From: Bemisia tabaci
Lineage: Eukaryota > Arthropoda > Insecta > Hemiptera > Aleyrodidae
Reading direction: 5' to 3'
Assembly: GCF_918797505.1 (NCBI RefSeq)
Contig: NC_092794.1
Span: 74,933,345 to 74,997,344, forward strand
DNA: 64,000 bases
Part shown: positions 21,379 to 31,390 of the stretch, one piece after another
How positions within the stretch are numbered: the stretch's first letter is position 1
Layout of the letters: each line of letters opens with the position of its first letter
Notes under the pieces: model-generated
Databases searched by the model: none
The model's input: the letters and a program-made list of their open reading frames with translations, nothing else
What the model was told of the DNA's origin: nothing
Translations under genes and position numbers: made by a program

Positions 21379-22778
21379 GAAAGGACCCCGCACGGTTCTT
21401 ATGGAAAATTGCCCTCGGTCAAATGTGTTGAAACTTCAGTATGTTGTGCAGCATGTCATCGTGAACAAAAGTTCCAATAGGCCAAACAAGATCCCATGTG
21501 CGGTTTTCGAGATATTCGCCGTTTTATGTGCGTAAACGGAGGTTTCGCGCGCTCCCGCCGGAGCCATACCATTGTGCGGAGCCGCTCGTGCCCTTCCCTC
21601 CCAGTCACTCTCCGCTGCCCCGCCGCCCATACCTTGGCTCCTCTATCGCTCCAACTACGACGCTCACGAGGCTGCGCCCATCATTACCGGACCGCGCCCG
21701 CACGCCGTCTTCTTACGCGGCCTCTTCTTCGGTCATGTCGCCTCTTTTTCTCATCGATCCTTTCTCTAAGTCTTCAAAAACGTTTAAGAAGTCCATTTTT
21801 ACTAAACATGATAATGCTAATATCACAAATAATACAAAAAGAGAGGAAAAACAAATGATGATCCATGCGAAAGTACGTAGGAGAGTTGGAATGTCTAAGA
21901 GACGTTAAATAAAACAAACTATTTTTATTCTCTTTCCTTTTAGGCGTAAATGGTCACATCTTAAGTCGCTCCAACTTGCAGCGCCACCTTATCAGCCATC
22001 TTATTATCTGCTATGGAACCTGGAGAAAACTCGTACTCACAAAAAGCCGCGTACGCGCATGAATGTTACGGTCGACCTGCAACTCTTTTTCATCATCTCT
22101 ATGGAGTTTGTCTTGGATGTACGATCTGATTAGAGGATACGATCAGCAGATAATAAGATGGCTGATAAGGTGGTGCTGCAAGTTGGAGCGACTTAAGATG
22201 TGACCATTTACGCCTAAAAGGAAAGAGAATAAAAATAGTTTGTTTTATTTAACGTCTCTTAGACATTCCAACTCTCCTACGTACTTTCGCATGGATCATC
22301 ATTTGTTTTTCCTCTCTTTTTGTATTATTTGTGATATTAGCATTATCACGTTTAGTAAAAATGGACTTCTTAAACGTTTTTGAAGACTTAGAGAAAGGAT
22401 CGATGAGAAAAAGAGGCGACATGACCGAAGAAGAGGCCGCGTAAGAAGACGGCGTGCGGGCGCGGTCCGGTAATGATGGGCGCAGCCTCGTGAGCGTCGT
22501 AGTTGGAGCGATAGAGGAGCCAAGGTATGGGCGGCGGGGCAGCGGAGAGTGACTGGGAGGGAAGGACACGAGCGGCTCCGCACAATGGTATGGCTCCGGC
22601 GGGAGCGCGCGAAACCTCCGTTTACGCACATAAAACGGCGAATATCTCGAAAACCGCACATGGGATCTTGTTTGGCCTATTGGAACTTTTGTTCACGATG
22701 ACATGCTGCACAACATACTGAAGTTTCAACGCATTTGACCGAGGGCAATTTTCCATAAGAACCGTGCGGGGTCCTTTC
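21379..22778. repeat. Palindrome with 634-bp arms
   Basis: 21379-22012 and 22145-22778 are inverted copies, almost identical, around a 132-bp loop. Each arm carries the same 136-codon frame (21498-21908 + and 22249-22659 -), differing by about two residues, and an overlapping 120-codon frame. Two long overlapping frames and an Arg/Pro/Ser-rich composition argue for GC-rich non-coding DNA rather than a protein. It may be a foldback-type element. If transcribed it would form a very long dsRNA stem. Confidence 0.93.
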
Positions 22779-23056
22779 TCTCAATCCGGTCAAGTTCTTT
22801 CACTACTGGTAGTGCCATCAATTTTCTAAAGTTGCCTAATCTGTAGCAAAATTACTCACGCTTCTGAAGCATTGGCTAGATTGGATGTTAGCGATCTGGA
22901 CTAATCTGTGATCTTGCCTGCTCATTTCGAGGGGGTCTTCGCCTGCAAAAAGTAAACATCGCGAGAAGGTGGTAATGATAATTTCGTAACCAAATATGGC
23001 GGCGGTCGGTCACAACGTTGAGAGTGCCGAACCCCCGAAAACGCACCGCCGCGGTG

Positions 23057-23121
23057 GAGATTCGAGGTAAACCGCCGAATTCCAACGGTTGACCGTCCAA
23101 GTCGCCAGTCGGCAAAACCCG
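23057..23121. repeat. Dispersed repeat, inverted copy of 15040-15105
   Basis: TTCGAGGTAAACCGCCGAAT to GCCAGTCGGCAAAACCC matches 15040-15105 in reverse complement almost exactly. Confidence 0.85.
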
Positions 23122-23186
23122 TGCAGCGTTGCGTGCAGCCAGCGTCTCAGTTCAGAGCAAGGCGGATAAAGAATGGTGGTCGCATT

Positions 23187-24973
23187 TAGAGTACCTTTAT
23201 AGACAGAGTATGGCCATTTCTGTTCCGGTTTTTCATTGGTCGCGAGCGAATAGGCTGACACGATGCTCTTAGGGCCGTAAATAAACCAGAGATAAATAAT
23301 AAACAAAGAAGATGGCTGTTATCAGGAAGCAAGATGAGGTTATGCACATCAGAGTCGAGTGTTCAGCAGAGATTCACTCCTGAATTCCGAAGGCAGGACT
23401 TACAAAAAATCCTGCCGAATTTCCATCGCAAACTGTCTGGTGCGCAGTCGGGAGCATCGATGTTCCCTTTCTGCAGACTCTAGGCACTCCGCACCCGGAG
23501 AAGGATTTTCTGTCAGTCCTCGCCTCAGGCAGAGATTCAGCCCCTGAGCTCTGAAGGAAGGGCTGACAGAAACTCCTGCGGACCAAGACGGAATCTTTTA
23601 AAGTGAAACGTCCCTTTATGTAAAAGAAAAATCTGCACAATTGCTCTTCTTTTATTTATGGGGTACGGAATTCGAAGTAAAACGACCGTAGGCGTATAAG
23701 GAATACAAAAAATACTAATAGGAAATTTCAAAATTACTCTTTGGGGCCGTCCATAAATTACGAAAGGCAATTTTTCCAATTTTTATGACCCCCCCCCCCC
23801 TCTTCTATCGTTTAAATGCATAATTTAATAAAAAAATGGTGTTGAAACAAATCGGTATTGTTTTAAACATTACTAATCGCTGGTAGGAGATCATGAAAAA
23901 TAGCAGTTGTATTGAAAAAATAACATGCAGTTTTTTAATTCAAAAAGTTCAGTAAAATTACATTTTAACCGAAAAACATTAAACGTCTAAAAAACGAAAT
24001 TTGGACTAGTAAGTCTTTAAATTAACGGAATTTGGAAGAAACAAAATTTTTGCGTTTGGCTTACGTATAGGCATAGGTAAGGCACCTCTGGACCCCCTCC
24101 CGGCTCCCTGTAAGTGCATTAGGTACGTAATTTGCGGACGGCCCCTTTGTAAAGGCATACTTACATTTATTTGTTTATACTGCCCACTAATGTTACATTT
24201 ATTTCTGTCTTCGGAGTCTGTTTTTTCCTCTAAAAAAAATTATTGGACGGTCTACGTAAGATTAGGGCCTTACACCCTAGGTCCAGAGGTTTCTCTGCAA
24301 GAGGAGCCCTTTTCAATTACGTGCGCAAAAATGCACGCCTCACTCTTATTTTATGGAAAAAAGTATTTCTTTACGGCCACTCGCGGCATTTATGACATAA
24401 TGTGTAATTTAATGACGTCAAAATATTACCAAGCTAGGGCGCGAACCGCGAACCTTCCGGCCCGGAGGCGAGCGCTGTGCCACGGAGCCATGGTGGCAGA
24501 CAAGAGGGAGGGTTAATATTGCTAATACATAAGTGCAATTGAAGTTCTCTCTTTCTCCACCAGAGCTGAGAGCATACGCGCATCGGTGTCACGCTCCCGC
24601 TTCTGATGATCTGCGGCAGGATTTTCTGTAAGCCTAGCCTTCCGGGCCAAGAGTGAATCTCTGCTAAACTCAAACGCCATGCAGATCTTACATCCTCCTG
24701 TGATAAAGGAGAAAGGAGATTTAACAATGTTTTCCTGTTTTTTTCGTGTGTTATTCGTAGATATGCTAGTTTAAACTGTTACTGCCGTATAATTGAAATT
24801 TTTGTCAAATTTAGCTTCTTATCGATGTTACGGTGAGTCGCCATCTTGTTTGTTTATTTACGGCCCTAAGAGCATCATGAAGCCTAAAAACTCGTTGACC
24901 AATCAAAAAGCGGAACAGTTTTCCTGTAGTAAAAAGATACGAATGGCCATACTCTGTCTATAAAGGTACTCTA
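23187..24973. mobile_element. 1787-bp hAT-type element, 8-bp TSD
   Basis: The ends TAGAGTACCTTTATAGACAG and their reverse complement are flanked by the exact duplication GTCGCATT (23179-23186, 24974-24981). Subterminal matches extend inward over about 100 bp (CTTAGGGCCGTAAATAAA). The interior holds direct and inverted copies of CAGAGATTCACTC-like text (23350-23600, 24640-24665) and a tRNA-like sequence at 24436-24494. No transposase is recognised, so it is non-autonomous despite its size. Confidence 0.9.
24436..24494 (-). repeat. tRNA-like SINE head inside the hAT-type element
   Basis: On the minus strand TGGCACAGCGC (A-box-like, 24472-24482) precedes a B-box-like GGTTCGCGGTTCGC (about 24438-24451). 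A GCCTCCGGGCCGGAAGG stretch could form an anticodon-like arm, but no complete cloverleaf is possible. A tRNA-derived SINE remnant is the best reading. Confidence 0.4.
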
Positions 24974-25047
24974 GTCGCATTTCGTACCCTCTGGACGTCA
25001 CACGGTATCGGGTGCATTCGGGTACATGGGCTGGCCGAGGCCGGGGG

Positions 25048-25759
25048 CATAGAGAAAAAAAAGGAGGTGTTTGCTAGAGTACCTGTATAGCGAGAGTATG
25101 GACACATGTGAAACTCCGAAAATCCATCAGGCCTTCACCGATGCTTCTGCGGATAAAGTTAGGGCCCAGAAATGCAGCCAACCTATGAATTTCAATTATT
25201 CAGAACGATTTACTAATACTATTGTTACGAACCGTCGTTTATTAAGCACGTGTTTGGCTCAGTTTTTGCATAAATTTACTCAATTTTGCGGAAGAACGCT
25301 CATTTATGTACATTCTTGGCCATCTTGGTTAGAATTGGAACCTGCAGACTGGCAGTGAAATTTTGTGCGTTAGAAGTTGGTTAGAAGGGTGGCTGCACTT
25401 TTGGACCCTAAGCCCTCCATGAAGCGATCTGTCCATACTCTCGCTATACAGGTACTCTAGTGTTTGCATCTTGAGGATTTGTACCCACCTATGTCATCAA
25501 TGTAAACAAGACGCTCGTTGAGGGTTATGTTGACGCTGTAAAAACGGACCATAATGTCCGATTTTTTTACTTAAATCAACTCTTTATTTAATTTCAAGCA
25601 CTTTTTATAGGATGACTTTTTCCCTTAAATTACACCATTTCCAAGAAAATCGACAGGATAAAAACGTCGCTGTACCCAATGACGTCATCAAAGCTATAGA
25701 TACTCTATGAAAAATTCCAAGATGCCCGAAATGCAAACACCTCCTTTTTTTTCTCTATG
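25048..25759. mobile_element. Mutator-like MITE, copy 2, 9-bp TSD, split
   Basis: Same family as 6476-6781 in opposite orientation. The ends CATAGAGAAAAAAAAGGAGG and their reverse complement are flanked by GGCCGGGGG (25039-25047, 25760-25768), an exact 9-bp duplication. It is split by the hAT-type MITE 25075-25459; without it the element is about 319 bp. Confidence 0.9.
25075..25459. mobile_element. 385-bp hAT-type MITE, 8-bp TSD
   Basis: The ends TAGAGTACCTGTATAGCGAG and their reverse complement are flanked by GTGTTTGC (25067-25074, 25460-25467). It sits inside the terminal repeat of the Mutator-like MITE. It is the uninterrupted sibling of 16041-17301, which helps read that nest. Confidence 0.93.
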
Positions 25760-25815
25760 GGCCGGGGGGGCCGACTCAACCTCGGATTGCACGGCAAAAC
25801 CCGTACCCTCCTGAC

Positions 25816-26223
25816 TAGAGTACCTATATTGAGAGAGTATGGCCACTGGGCCCCATGGAGAGGCTTAGGACCCAAAAATGGCGGTGCTTTGTTTTGGTTT
25901 TTGTGGATGGGAGGGGGGTCATTGCCAACTTTTGACGGTTATCACCAGCCGCACTTGCTGCCAACCTTACTACATCTACGATAATTTTTCTCAAAAATTG
26001 CACACGATTAGCCTTAAAAATATGTAAAGTTGTCGCAATAGTGCATATGAGTAAATTTCTCGTTATGATAAGCAAAGAAAACTACATTTTGAGTAATTTT
26101 GCATTACATTAATTTATGGCGTCCGCCATTTTTGGGTCCTAAGGGCTCCATTTAGCCTAAGATGGCTGAGCCAATCAGAGGTGGTAACCCCAGTGGCCAT
26201 ACTCTCTCAATATAGGTACTCTA
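25816..26223. mobile_element. 408-bp hAT-type MITE, 8-bp TSD
   Basis: The ends TAGAGTACCTATATTGAGAG and their reverse complement continue inward through GTATGGCCACTGG. The exact duplication CTCCTGAC flanks it (25808-25815, 26224-26231). The truncated copy is at 7220-7545. The shared minus-strand frame is not a recognised protein. Confidence 0.93.
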
Positions 26224-26717
26224 CTCCTGACGTCACAGCGCTTCAAGATGGCAGCCAAAATCGAAATGCTACCACCATTCTTTATCCGCCTTGAGTTCAG
26301 AGAGTATAGAAGGTAACCTTCTACACTCTCTGTATTCAAGAGTAAGAGTCTCAATTCTCAATTGCCCGGTGATTTTGCATGTCCGTGAGGACTTTCTTTC
26401 TCGCTTTCTGAAATCGTGAAATGACTTTCAGTACTGTTGTGCTTCAGGACTTAATGTGGATAGTATGTCAACACGTGTCACTTCTCCGTGAATATCATTT
26501 TCACCTCAGTGGTATCATCGTTTCTAAACTTCTTGAACTTTTCTCAATCGGATTGCATTCTCCTGTCGTGGGTCTGGTTTATCATCAGATCCATTCTGTT
26601 TGCAGGTACTTGGTCATCACCATATAAAATAGAATTTTTAAAATTAAGGGTCCACATATTTTATCATGCTTTGTTGTGGTTCTGCAGGCAATGTTGATGA
26701 TAATGATACCACCAATA

Positions 26718-27378
26718 AGAGACGTATTTTGTTTGCCGCAACAATTGTTTCCTGCTACGATTTTGTGTTATTTGCGTCACTTTTTCACAACCAATGAGAG
26801 CAAAGCAGCTAGAAGTGAGGTTAGAAACCTCGTAACAATCAGAGACAAGAGACCCTCCACTGGCCTCCTAGCGACAGGTGGAAGCTTTTACTTTCGGGGT
26901 TTCAACAATTCCTTATGGACAATTATTAGGGAGCAACAGTCATCACCCTAGTTTCGGCTGTTGACTTACCTACATGGTCGATGATGAGCTTCGGATGACG
27001 TCATGAGCCAAACAACTTTCCCAAACGTCGGCCATTTTCGGCTTGTTTGCAAAACGAAACTGCCAACACGTTGTTGAACATCAACCATGGAGGTAAGTCA
27101 ACAGTAGAATGCTGAAGTCCCGAAAGTAAAAGCTTCCACCATGGCCAAGATACTAGTGGAGGGTCTCTTGTCTCTGGTAACAATTCTGCAACCTGCTCCG
27201 GAGCACGTTCCAAGTGTTTCGCATCTAAATGTTACGACAGCGTTGCCATGTTGTGCAAAAAAAATCCAATTAAATTAGTCACGCCCCCTCATTTCCGGTA
27301 ACACTCAAACAAAATACGAATGTTACACACTGATGCGAAACAGTTTCGATTGTTACGCCAAACAAAATACGTCTAAGG
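26718..27378. mobile_element. MITE with AGACGTATTTTGTTTG ends, split by a hAT MITE
   Basis: AGACGTATTTTGTTTGCCGC at the left and its inverted counterpart ending AAATACGTCT at the right bound a member of the AGWCGTATTTTG family. A second, internal inverted end (CAAACAAAATACGAATG near 27306) suggests two overlapping copies. It is interrupted by 26840-27176. Confidence 0.7.
26840..27176. mobile_element. 337-bp hAT-type MITE, 8-bp TSD
   Basis: The ends CAGAGACAAGAGACCCTCCA and their reverse complement continue through GGTGGAAGCTTTTACTTTCGGG. The exact duplication GTAACAAT flanks it (26832-26839, 27177-27184). CAGAG ends with an 8-bp TSD are classic for hAT. Confidence 0.93.
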
Positions 27379-27635
27379 GCTCTCCAAAAGTTTTGCTCTT
27401 CCACATGAAACATAGGAAAAGAATCACCAGGTCTGCAGCACCCATATTTATGCCGCAACAATGGTGGCTCTTGAAATTTCTGGAGCTACTCTTTCCTCAG
27501 GGGTGTCTAGTCGGCGACCAGTCAGGTGTTGGTCCGGCAAATAGTTGTAATGGTGAGACAGGTCATGATGATCGCTATTGGACCATATTGGAGCTCACTG
27601 GAGTTTATCTTAGCTCAGTGGAACTCAATGGTCAT

Positions 27636-27948
27636 AAGTCGTATTTTGTTTGGAGGCAACACTCGCAACATGTTGTAAAAACGAGCAACAATCGCATTTT
27701 GTTCAAAGTTGTTTTCTGTTATGGGGGCGGGGCTTATTTTCGTGCGCAAAATTTAGGAACCCCTACAGCAACATTGTTGCACAACAACTGCAACGTGCTC
27801 AGAGCAGGTCGCTTTTATGTTGGTCAAGAGAGCAACGCTGATTTCTAACCTAAAATTGGAGGTTGCTCTCTCATTGGTTGCTCAGAATCGCGTAAAAAGA
27901 AACAAGAAAAAAACAGAAACATTTTGTTGTTTCGAACAAAACACGACT
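27636..27948. mobile_element. MITE with AGTCGTATTTTG ends
   Basis: AGTCGTATTTTGTTTGG at the left, GAACAAAACACGACT at the right. The right 125 bp are shared with 1797-1921. No target duplication is seen. Confidence 0.65.
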
Positions 27949-28036
27949 GAACTAGCAATGGAGTGGCAGCTCTGGAACTGGGGAGAGAAAAGTACTTAGA
28001 GATGAATTTCCATGGACTTTGACGCACTAGACCTGA

Positions 28037-28188
28037 TGCGTGGTGTGGTCTCCGACTCTACAGAAGTGACTTTTGGTGTGCCGCAAGGTTCTCACCTTGG
28101 GCCGATTTTGTTTTTGATTTTTATTAATGATTTGGCATCAGGCTTGAATTTTTTTAATGCTTCGCTATATGCTGATGACTTTAAAGTA
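28037..28188 (+). pseudogene. Inverted duplicate of the RT catalytic block
   Basis: A reverse-complement copy of 28206-28357 around a 17-bp spacer. It repeats the GVPQG and YADD region on the opposite strand. Such a 5'/3' inversion could come from abnormal target-primed reverse transcription or a later foldback event. The LINE stops here; the thumb and 3' UTR are absent. Confidence 0.9.
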
Positions 28189-28205
28189 TGTGGAATTGTC
28201 AACTT

Positions 28206-28563
28206 TACTTTAAAGTCATCAGCATATAGCGAAGCATTAAAAAAATTCAAGCCTGATGCCAAATCATTAATAAAAATCAAAAACAAAATCGGCCCAAGGT
28301 GAGAACCCTGCGGCACACCAAAAGTCACTTCTGTAGAGTCGGAGACCACACCACGCAGCCTAACTTGCTGAGAACGCCCCTCTAAATACGAATAAACCCA
28401 GGTGACAAAATGCTCATTAAGGCCAATATCAAGTATTTTTTTAATTAAGTGATGATGACTTACTGAATCAAAAGCTTTAGGAAAATCTGTGTACAAAACA
28501 TCCACTTGAAGAGAGTGATCAAGAGCCTCCGTGATAAAATCGCTTTATTTCAGCAAATTAGAT
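28206..28563 (-). pseudogene. LINE reverse transcriptase, part 2
   Basis: The frame reads DVLYTDFPKAFDS (first catalytic Asp region), then GVPQGSHLGPILF and LYADD (catalytic Asp pair, about 28215-28226). These are the core RT motifs of the palm. An in-frame TAA lies upstream, in the NLLK-stop-SDF stretch. It continues directly from part 1 when the 590-bp insertion is removed: QHGFVGVRS joins to SNLL, a standard RT sequence order. Confidence 0.9.
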
Positions 28564-28571
28564 ACCACAGA

Positions 28572-29161
28572 CAGGGCCAGATTTACCTATGGTGCATCGG
28601 TGCAGCTGCACAGGGCGCCAAATTTTGGGTTTTTTTTCCCCAAACTCTACAAAACGTTGAGAATTGCGTCGAAAGTTCAGAAACTCTGATTGTTGATTGA
28701 TTGTTTAAAGGCAATGGAGACACAGACAACAACGGCGAAACAACATTAACAATGTAAATATTGCATGTTATTACTCCATATGTGCCTGTGCATGCATATG
28801 AAATGCCTACTTTTGTCCCACCGGAATTTTCCTCTGCAAAATTACATCAGAGAGCCATTAATTTATTGTGTTCCATCTTTTAAATGACCTGACCCTAGAC
28901 TTTAAATGACCTGACCCTAGACTTCCGGGTCAAACTTTCTCTTAGTTTCGTATTTAACAGTAACATGAACAGGTACCTGGTTTCGGTTTCTGCCCCAGAA
29001 TCATTCACTCACTCGAAAAATTCGTATTTAGTTAGAGTTACCACGTAGTAACCAAAGAAGACCGTCGGGTTGGGAAATGCGCGGGCGGAGGGGGGGGGGC
29101 GTGCGAGGGGGCCGCCTCGAAAATTTCTGCACAGGGCGCCAAAAACGTAAATCCGGCCCTG
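28572..29161. mobile_element. 590-bp hAT-type element inside the RT, 8-bp TSD
   Basis: The ends CAGGGCCAGATTTAC and GTAAATCCGGCCCTG are the familiar CAGGGCCGGATTTA type of hAT elements. The exact duplication ACCACAGA flanks it (28564-28571, 29162-29169). GCACAGGGCGCCAAA occurs just inside both ends. It includes a 22-bp tandem duplication (TTTAAATGACCTGACCCTAG at about 28878-28921). It is non-coding. Confidence 0.95.
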
Positions 29162-29169
29162 ACCACAGA

Positions 29170-30120
29170 CCTTACTCCTACGAAGCCATGCTGTTGACTG
29201 CAGATTTTATCAGCAACACAAGATTATAACTCGTGTGCCACTCTCGAATCAAAGATTTTAGACTCAACACCTATCATGGAGATGGGACGATATGTCTTGA
29301 CATCCCACAGGTCACCACTTTTAAAAACTGGAGTGACTAAGGCTGATTTCCAGAGCTTTGGATAAGTACCAGCACACAAAGAATGGTTGAAAAGAGTACA
29401 CAGAGGTTTAACCATATTTCCTGCACAGCAAATGATAAAAAAGGGATGAATACCATCAGGACCTATAGATCCAGAGGGTTCAAGTCTACCAATTGCATTC
29501 TTGACATCCTCCTCACTGACTGCAAAATTATCAGGAATATCAGAACCAGGTGAAGAACCGTGTAAACCAGGCACACCATTACCTGCCTTGCAGACGGTCC
29601 CAAAATATTTAGTAAACAAATTAGTAGACGATAGAGGAGAGTCGGAGCAAGTATCATCAAGCCGGAGGAGAGAAGGGATGTAATCACTGGCTTTTAATTT
29701 GTTAACATAGGACCAGAAAGCTTTGATATTAGCCTTTATGTTCAACTCTAATCTGTTTAAATGAGAGAGATACAACTCTCTAGACGTTCTCAAACATAAA
29801 GCAGGCACCCTCTTAAACTGAATGTAGTCACTATCTTCTCCCGTGGCTTTCCAGATGTAGTGGATGAATCGTTTCTCATTGACCAATCGAATCAGCTCAA
29901 CTGAGAACCAAGGTGGAAAGCGCGATTTCACAGAATTCTTAGAAATAGGAATATGATCTGAAAAGAGACTATCTAAAAGATCATGAAGCTTACCAACATT
30001 TAAATCCAATCCCTCGTCCGAAAACAATTCATCCCAGTCTGTATTGCACAATAAGGAATTGATACCAGCATAATCACCTTTGAAAAAGTTCCTGTGTGGC
30101 CGCTTGGACATTGAATCACT
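29170..30120 (-). pseudogene. LINE reverse transcriptase, part 1
   Basis: A frame of nearly 300 codons, ending at a TAA at 29224-29226. It has the linker between endonuclease and RT (FWSYVNKLK), followed by the RT N-terminal motifs GSIGPDGIHP, LFNHSL...G-YP-LWK, VTPVFKSGD and YRPISM. Past the stop it reads ICSQQHGFVGVRS. The first seven residues of the open frame belong to the neighbouring insertion, not to the LINE; the LINE part begins NSDSMSK. Confidence 0.9.
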
Positions 30121-30849
30121 ATTTAGTCCAGTCATTCTAGCCAAAAAAAGGGCCTAACCTCGGACAAATTAGCACAAACTTCTCTTGTGCTTTAAAGCGC
30201 TCCAAAACATGTCTGGAGCCCCCAAAAAAAAGTTTACCATTAGCCCCCCTCGGGAACACAGTCAAAATTGCTTATAACAAAATGGCGGCCGACTGAAATT
30301 ACGTGTAAATTGATTGTTGACTTCGTCAGCGTTTCCCCAATTTTGCGTGATTCTAGTGCATCCAGTGAAAAAAATCATTCTTGTCATTTTTTTAGAGTAT
30401 AAAATTCTGCTTACAAACATGTATAAGTTTCTTTAATTTTGACTTGTTGGTGCCGAGCTACGAGGTCAGACACCGAAAAAAAAGGCTAGAATTTTCTTGA
30501 AATTTCAAGTTTGGTTTGTAACTTTTAAGATACAGTTTTGGCAGAATTTTTTCTCTCAAAACTGTTGGCACCAATGGAAAGAGCGTGAAATTTTCTTTTC
30601 AAAACACATATTACATCAAAATTTTACTGAAGGTATAAGACCTTTATAGGGCCTTTATGGAATTGTGTCAAATTCGACATTTTTTACTTTTTGTAAATTT
30701 TGGCTTGAATTTCGATTAATGTGACCCTTTTTCACGTATATTCGACTATTTTTGAAATAAATTGTGTTATTAATTTAATAGTCATGGTACATAGTAAAGG
30801 GAGAAGCACCTTAGAGCAAGGATGGTCGACCGGGGGGGGGGGGGGGGGG

Positions 30850-31390
30850 AGATATCTTATCCGTTCACTGTTTGGACTATCGCAGCTAAAGATTCTAATA
30901 AAAAACGGCAAAACACCTATTTGTCGGCAGATTTTCATGAAATTTGGTGTACCCCGGTATGTTTATCTAGGAAATTCGAATTTGACAAATTCAAGATGGC
31001 GGAAAAAAGATGGCGGCAATAATTTGTTAGATACCTGTTTATCGACTGATTTGCATGAAACTTAGTATAACCCTGTATTTAGCCCTAGAGAATTTGAATT
31101 TGATGTCGAATTTAACCAGAATTAAAATCAAAGATGGTGGGAAGAAGGTGGTGGCTATAATTTTTTAAAATTAAAGATGGCGGGTACAATTTGAAAACTA
31201 CCCATTTATCGGCAGATTTTCATGAAACTCGGTGTATCCTGGTATTTTGATCTGGTAAATTCGAATTTGACGTTACTTTCAGTCTGAATCAAATTCAAGA
31301 TGGTGGAAAAAAGATGGCGGCCTTAATTTTTAAAATATCTGTTTATCGGCTAATTTTCATGACATTGAATATTACCTAGTATTTTGACCA
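30850..31390. repeat. Degenerate tandem units with GATGGCGG and TTATCGGC phrases
   Basis: Four or so units of 110-150 bp share TTATCGGC-GATTTTCATGAAA, a GGTAT/GTATTT phrase, GAATTTGAC and a CAAGATGG(C/T)GG ending. The same wording appears in the hairpin arms at 4819-5290 (GATTTG-ATGAAACTTGGTAT), hinting at a common origin. Confidence 0.65.

Larger units (their letters stand above)
20424..22910. mobile_element. Possible outer element around two palindromes
   Basis: CACAGATTAGTCCAGATCGC at about 20424 is matched inverted near 22885-22909. Between them lie the element 20484-21222 and the large palindrome 21379-22778. The ends are short and no target duplication was found. Confidence 0.4.
23147..26298. 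mobile_element. Host element of a four-insertion nest
   Basis: TTCAGAGCAAGGCGGATAAA near 23150 and TTTATCCGCCTTGAGTTCAG near 26275-26296 are inverted ends; the arms continue through GAATGGTGG. Removing the four insertions (23187-24973, 25048-25759 with its nested 25075-25459, and 25816-26223) with one TSD copy each leaves an element of roughly 350 bp. No coding capacity is seen. Confidence 0.75.

Noticed and set aside
21498..21908. 136-codon Arg/Pro/Ser-rich protein, duplicated at 22249-22659
   Set aside because: It lies in the arms of a palindrome, overlaps another long frame, and resembles GC-rich DNA read in frame. Duplication by the palindrome explains its conservation.
27333..27848. 171-codon + strand frame
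   Set aside because: It crosses the end of one MITE and into another and has no recognisable domain, so it is a chance frame.
30732..31065. Frames over the 30.8-31.1 kb G-run
   Set aside because: They depend on a run of about 18 G that is likely unstable or mis-sequenced, and they read into tandem repeats.
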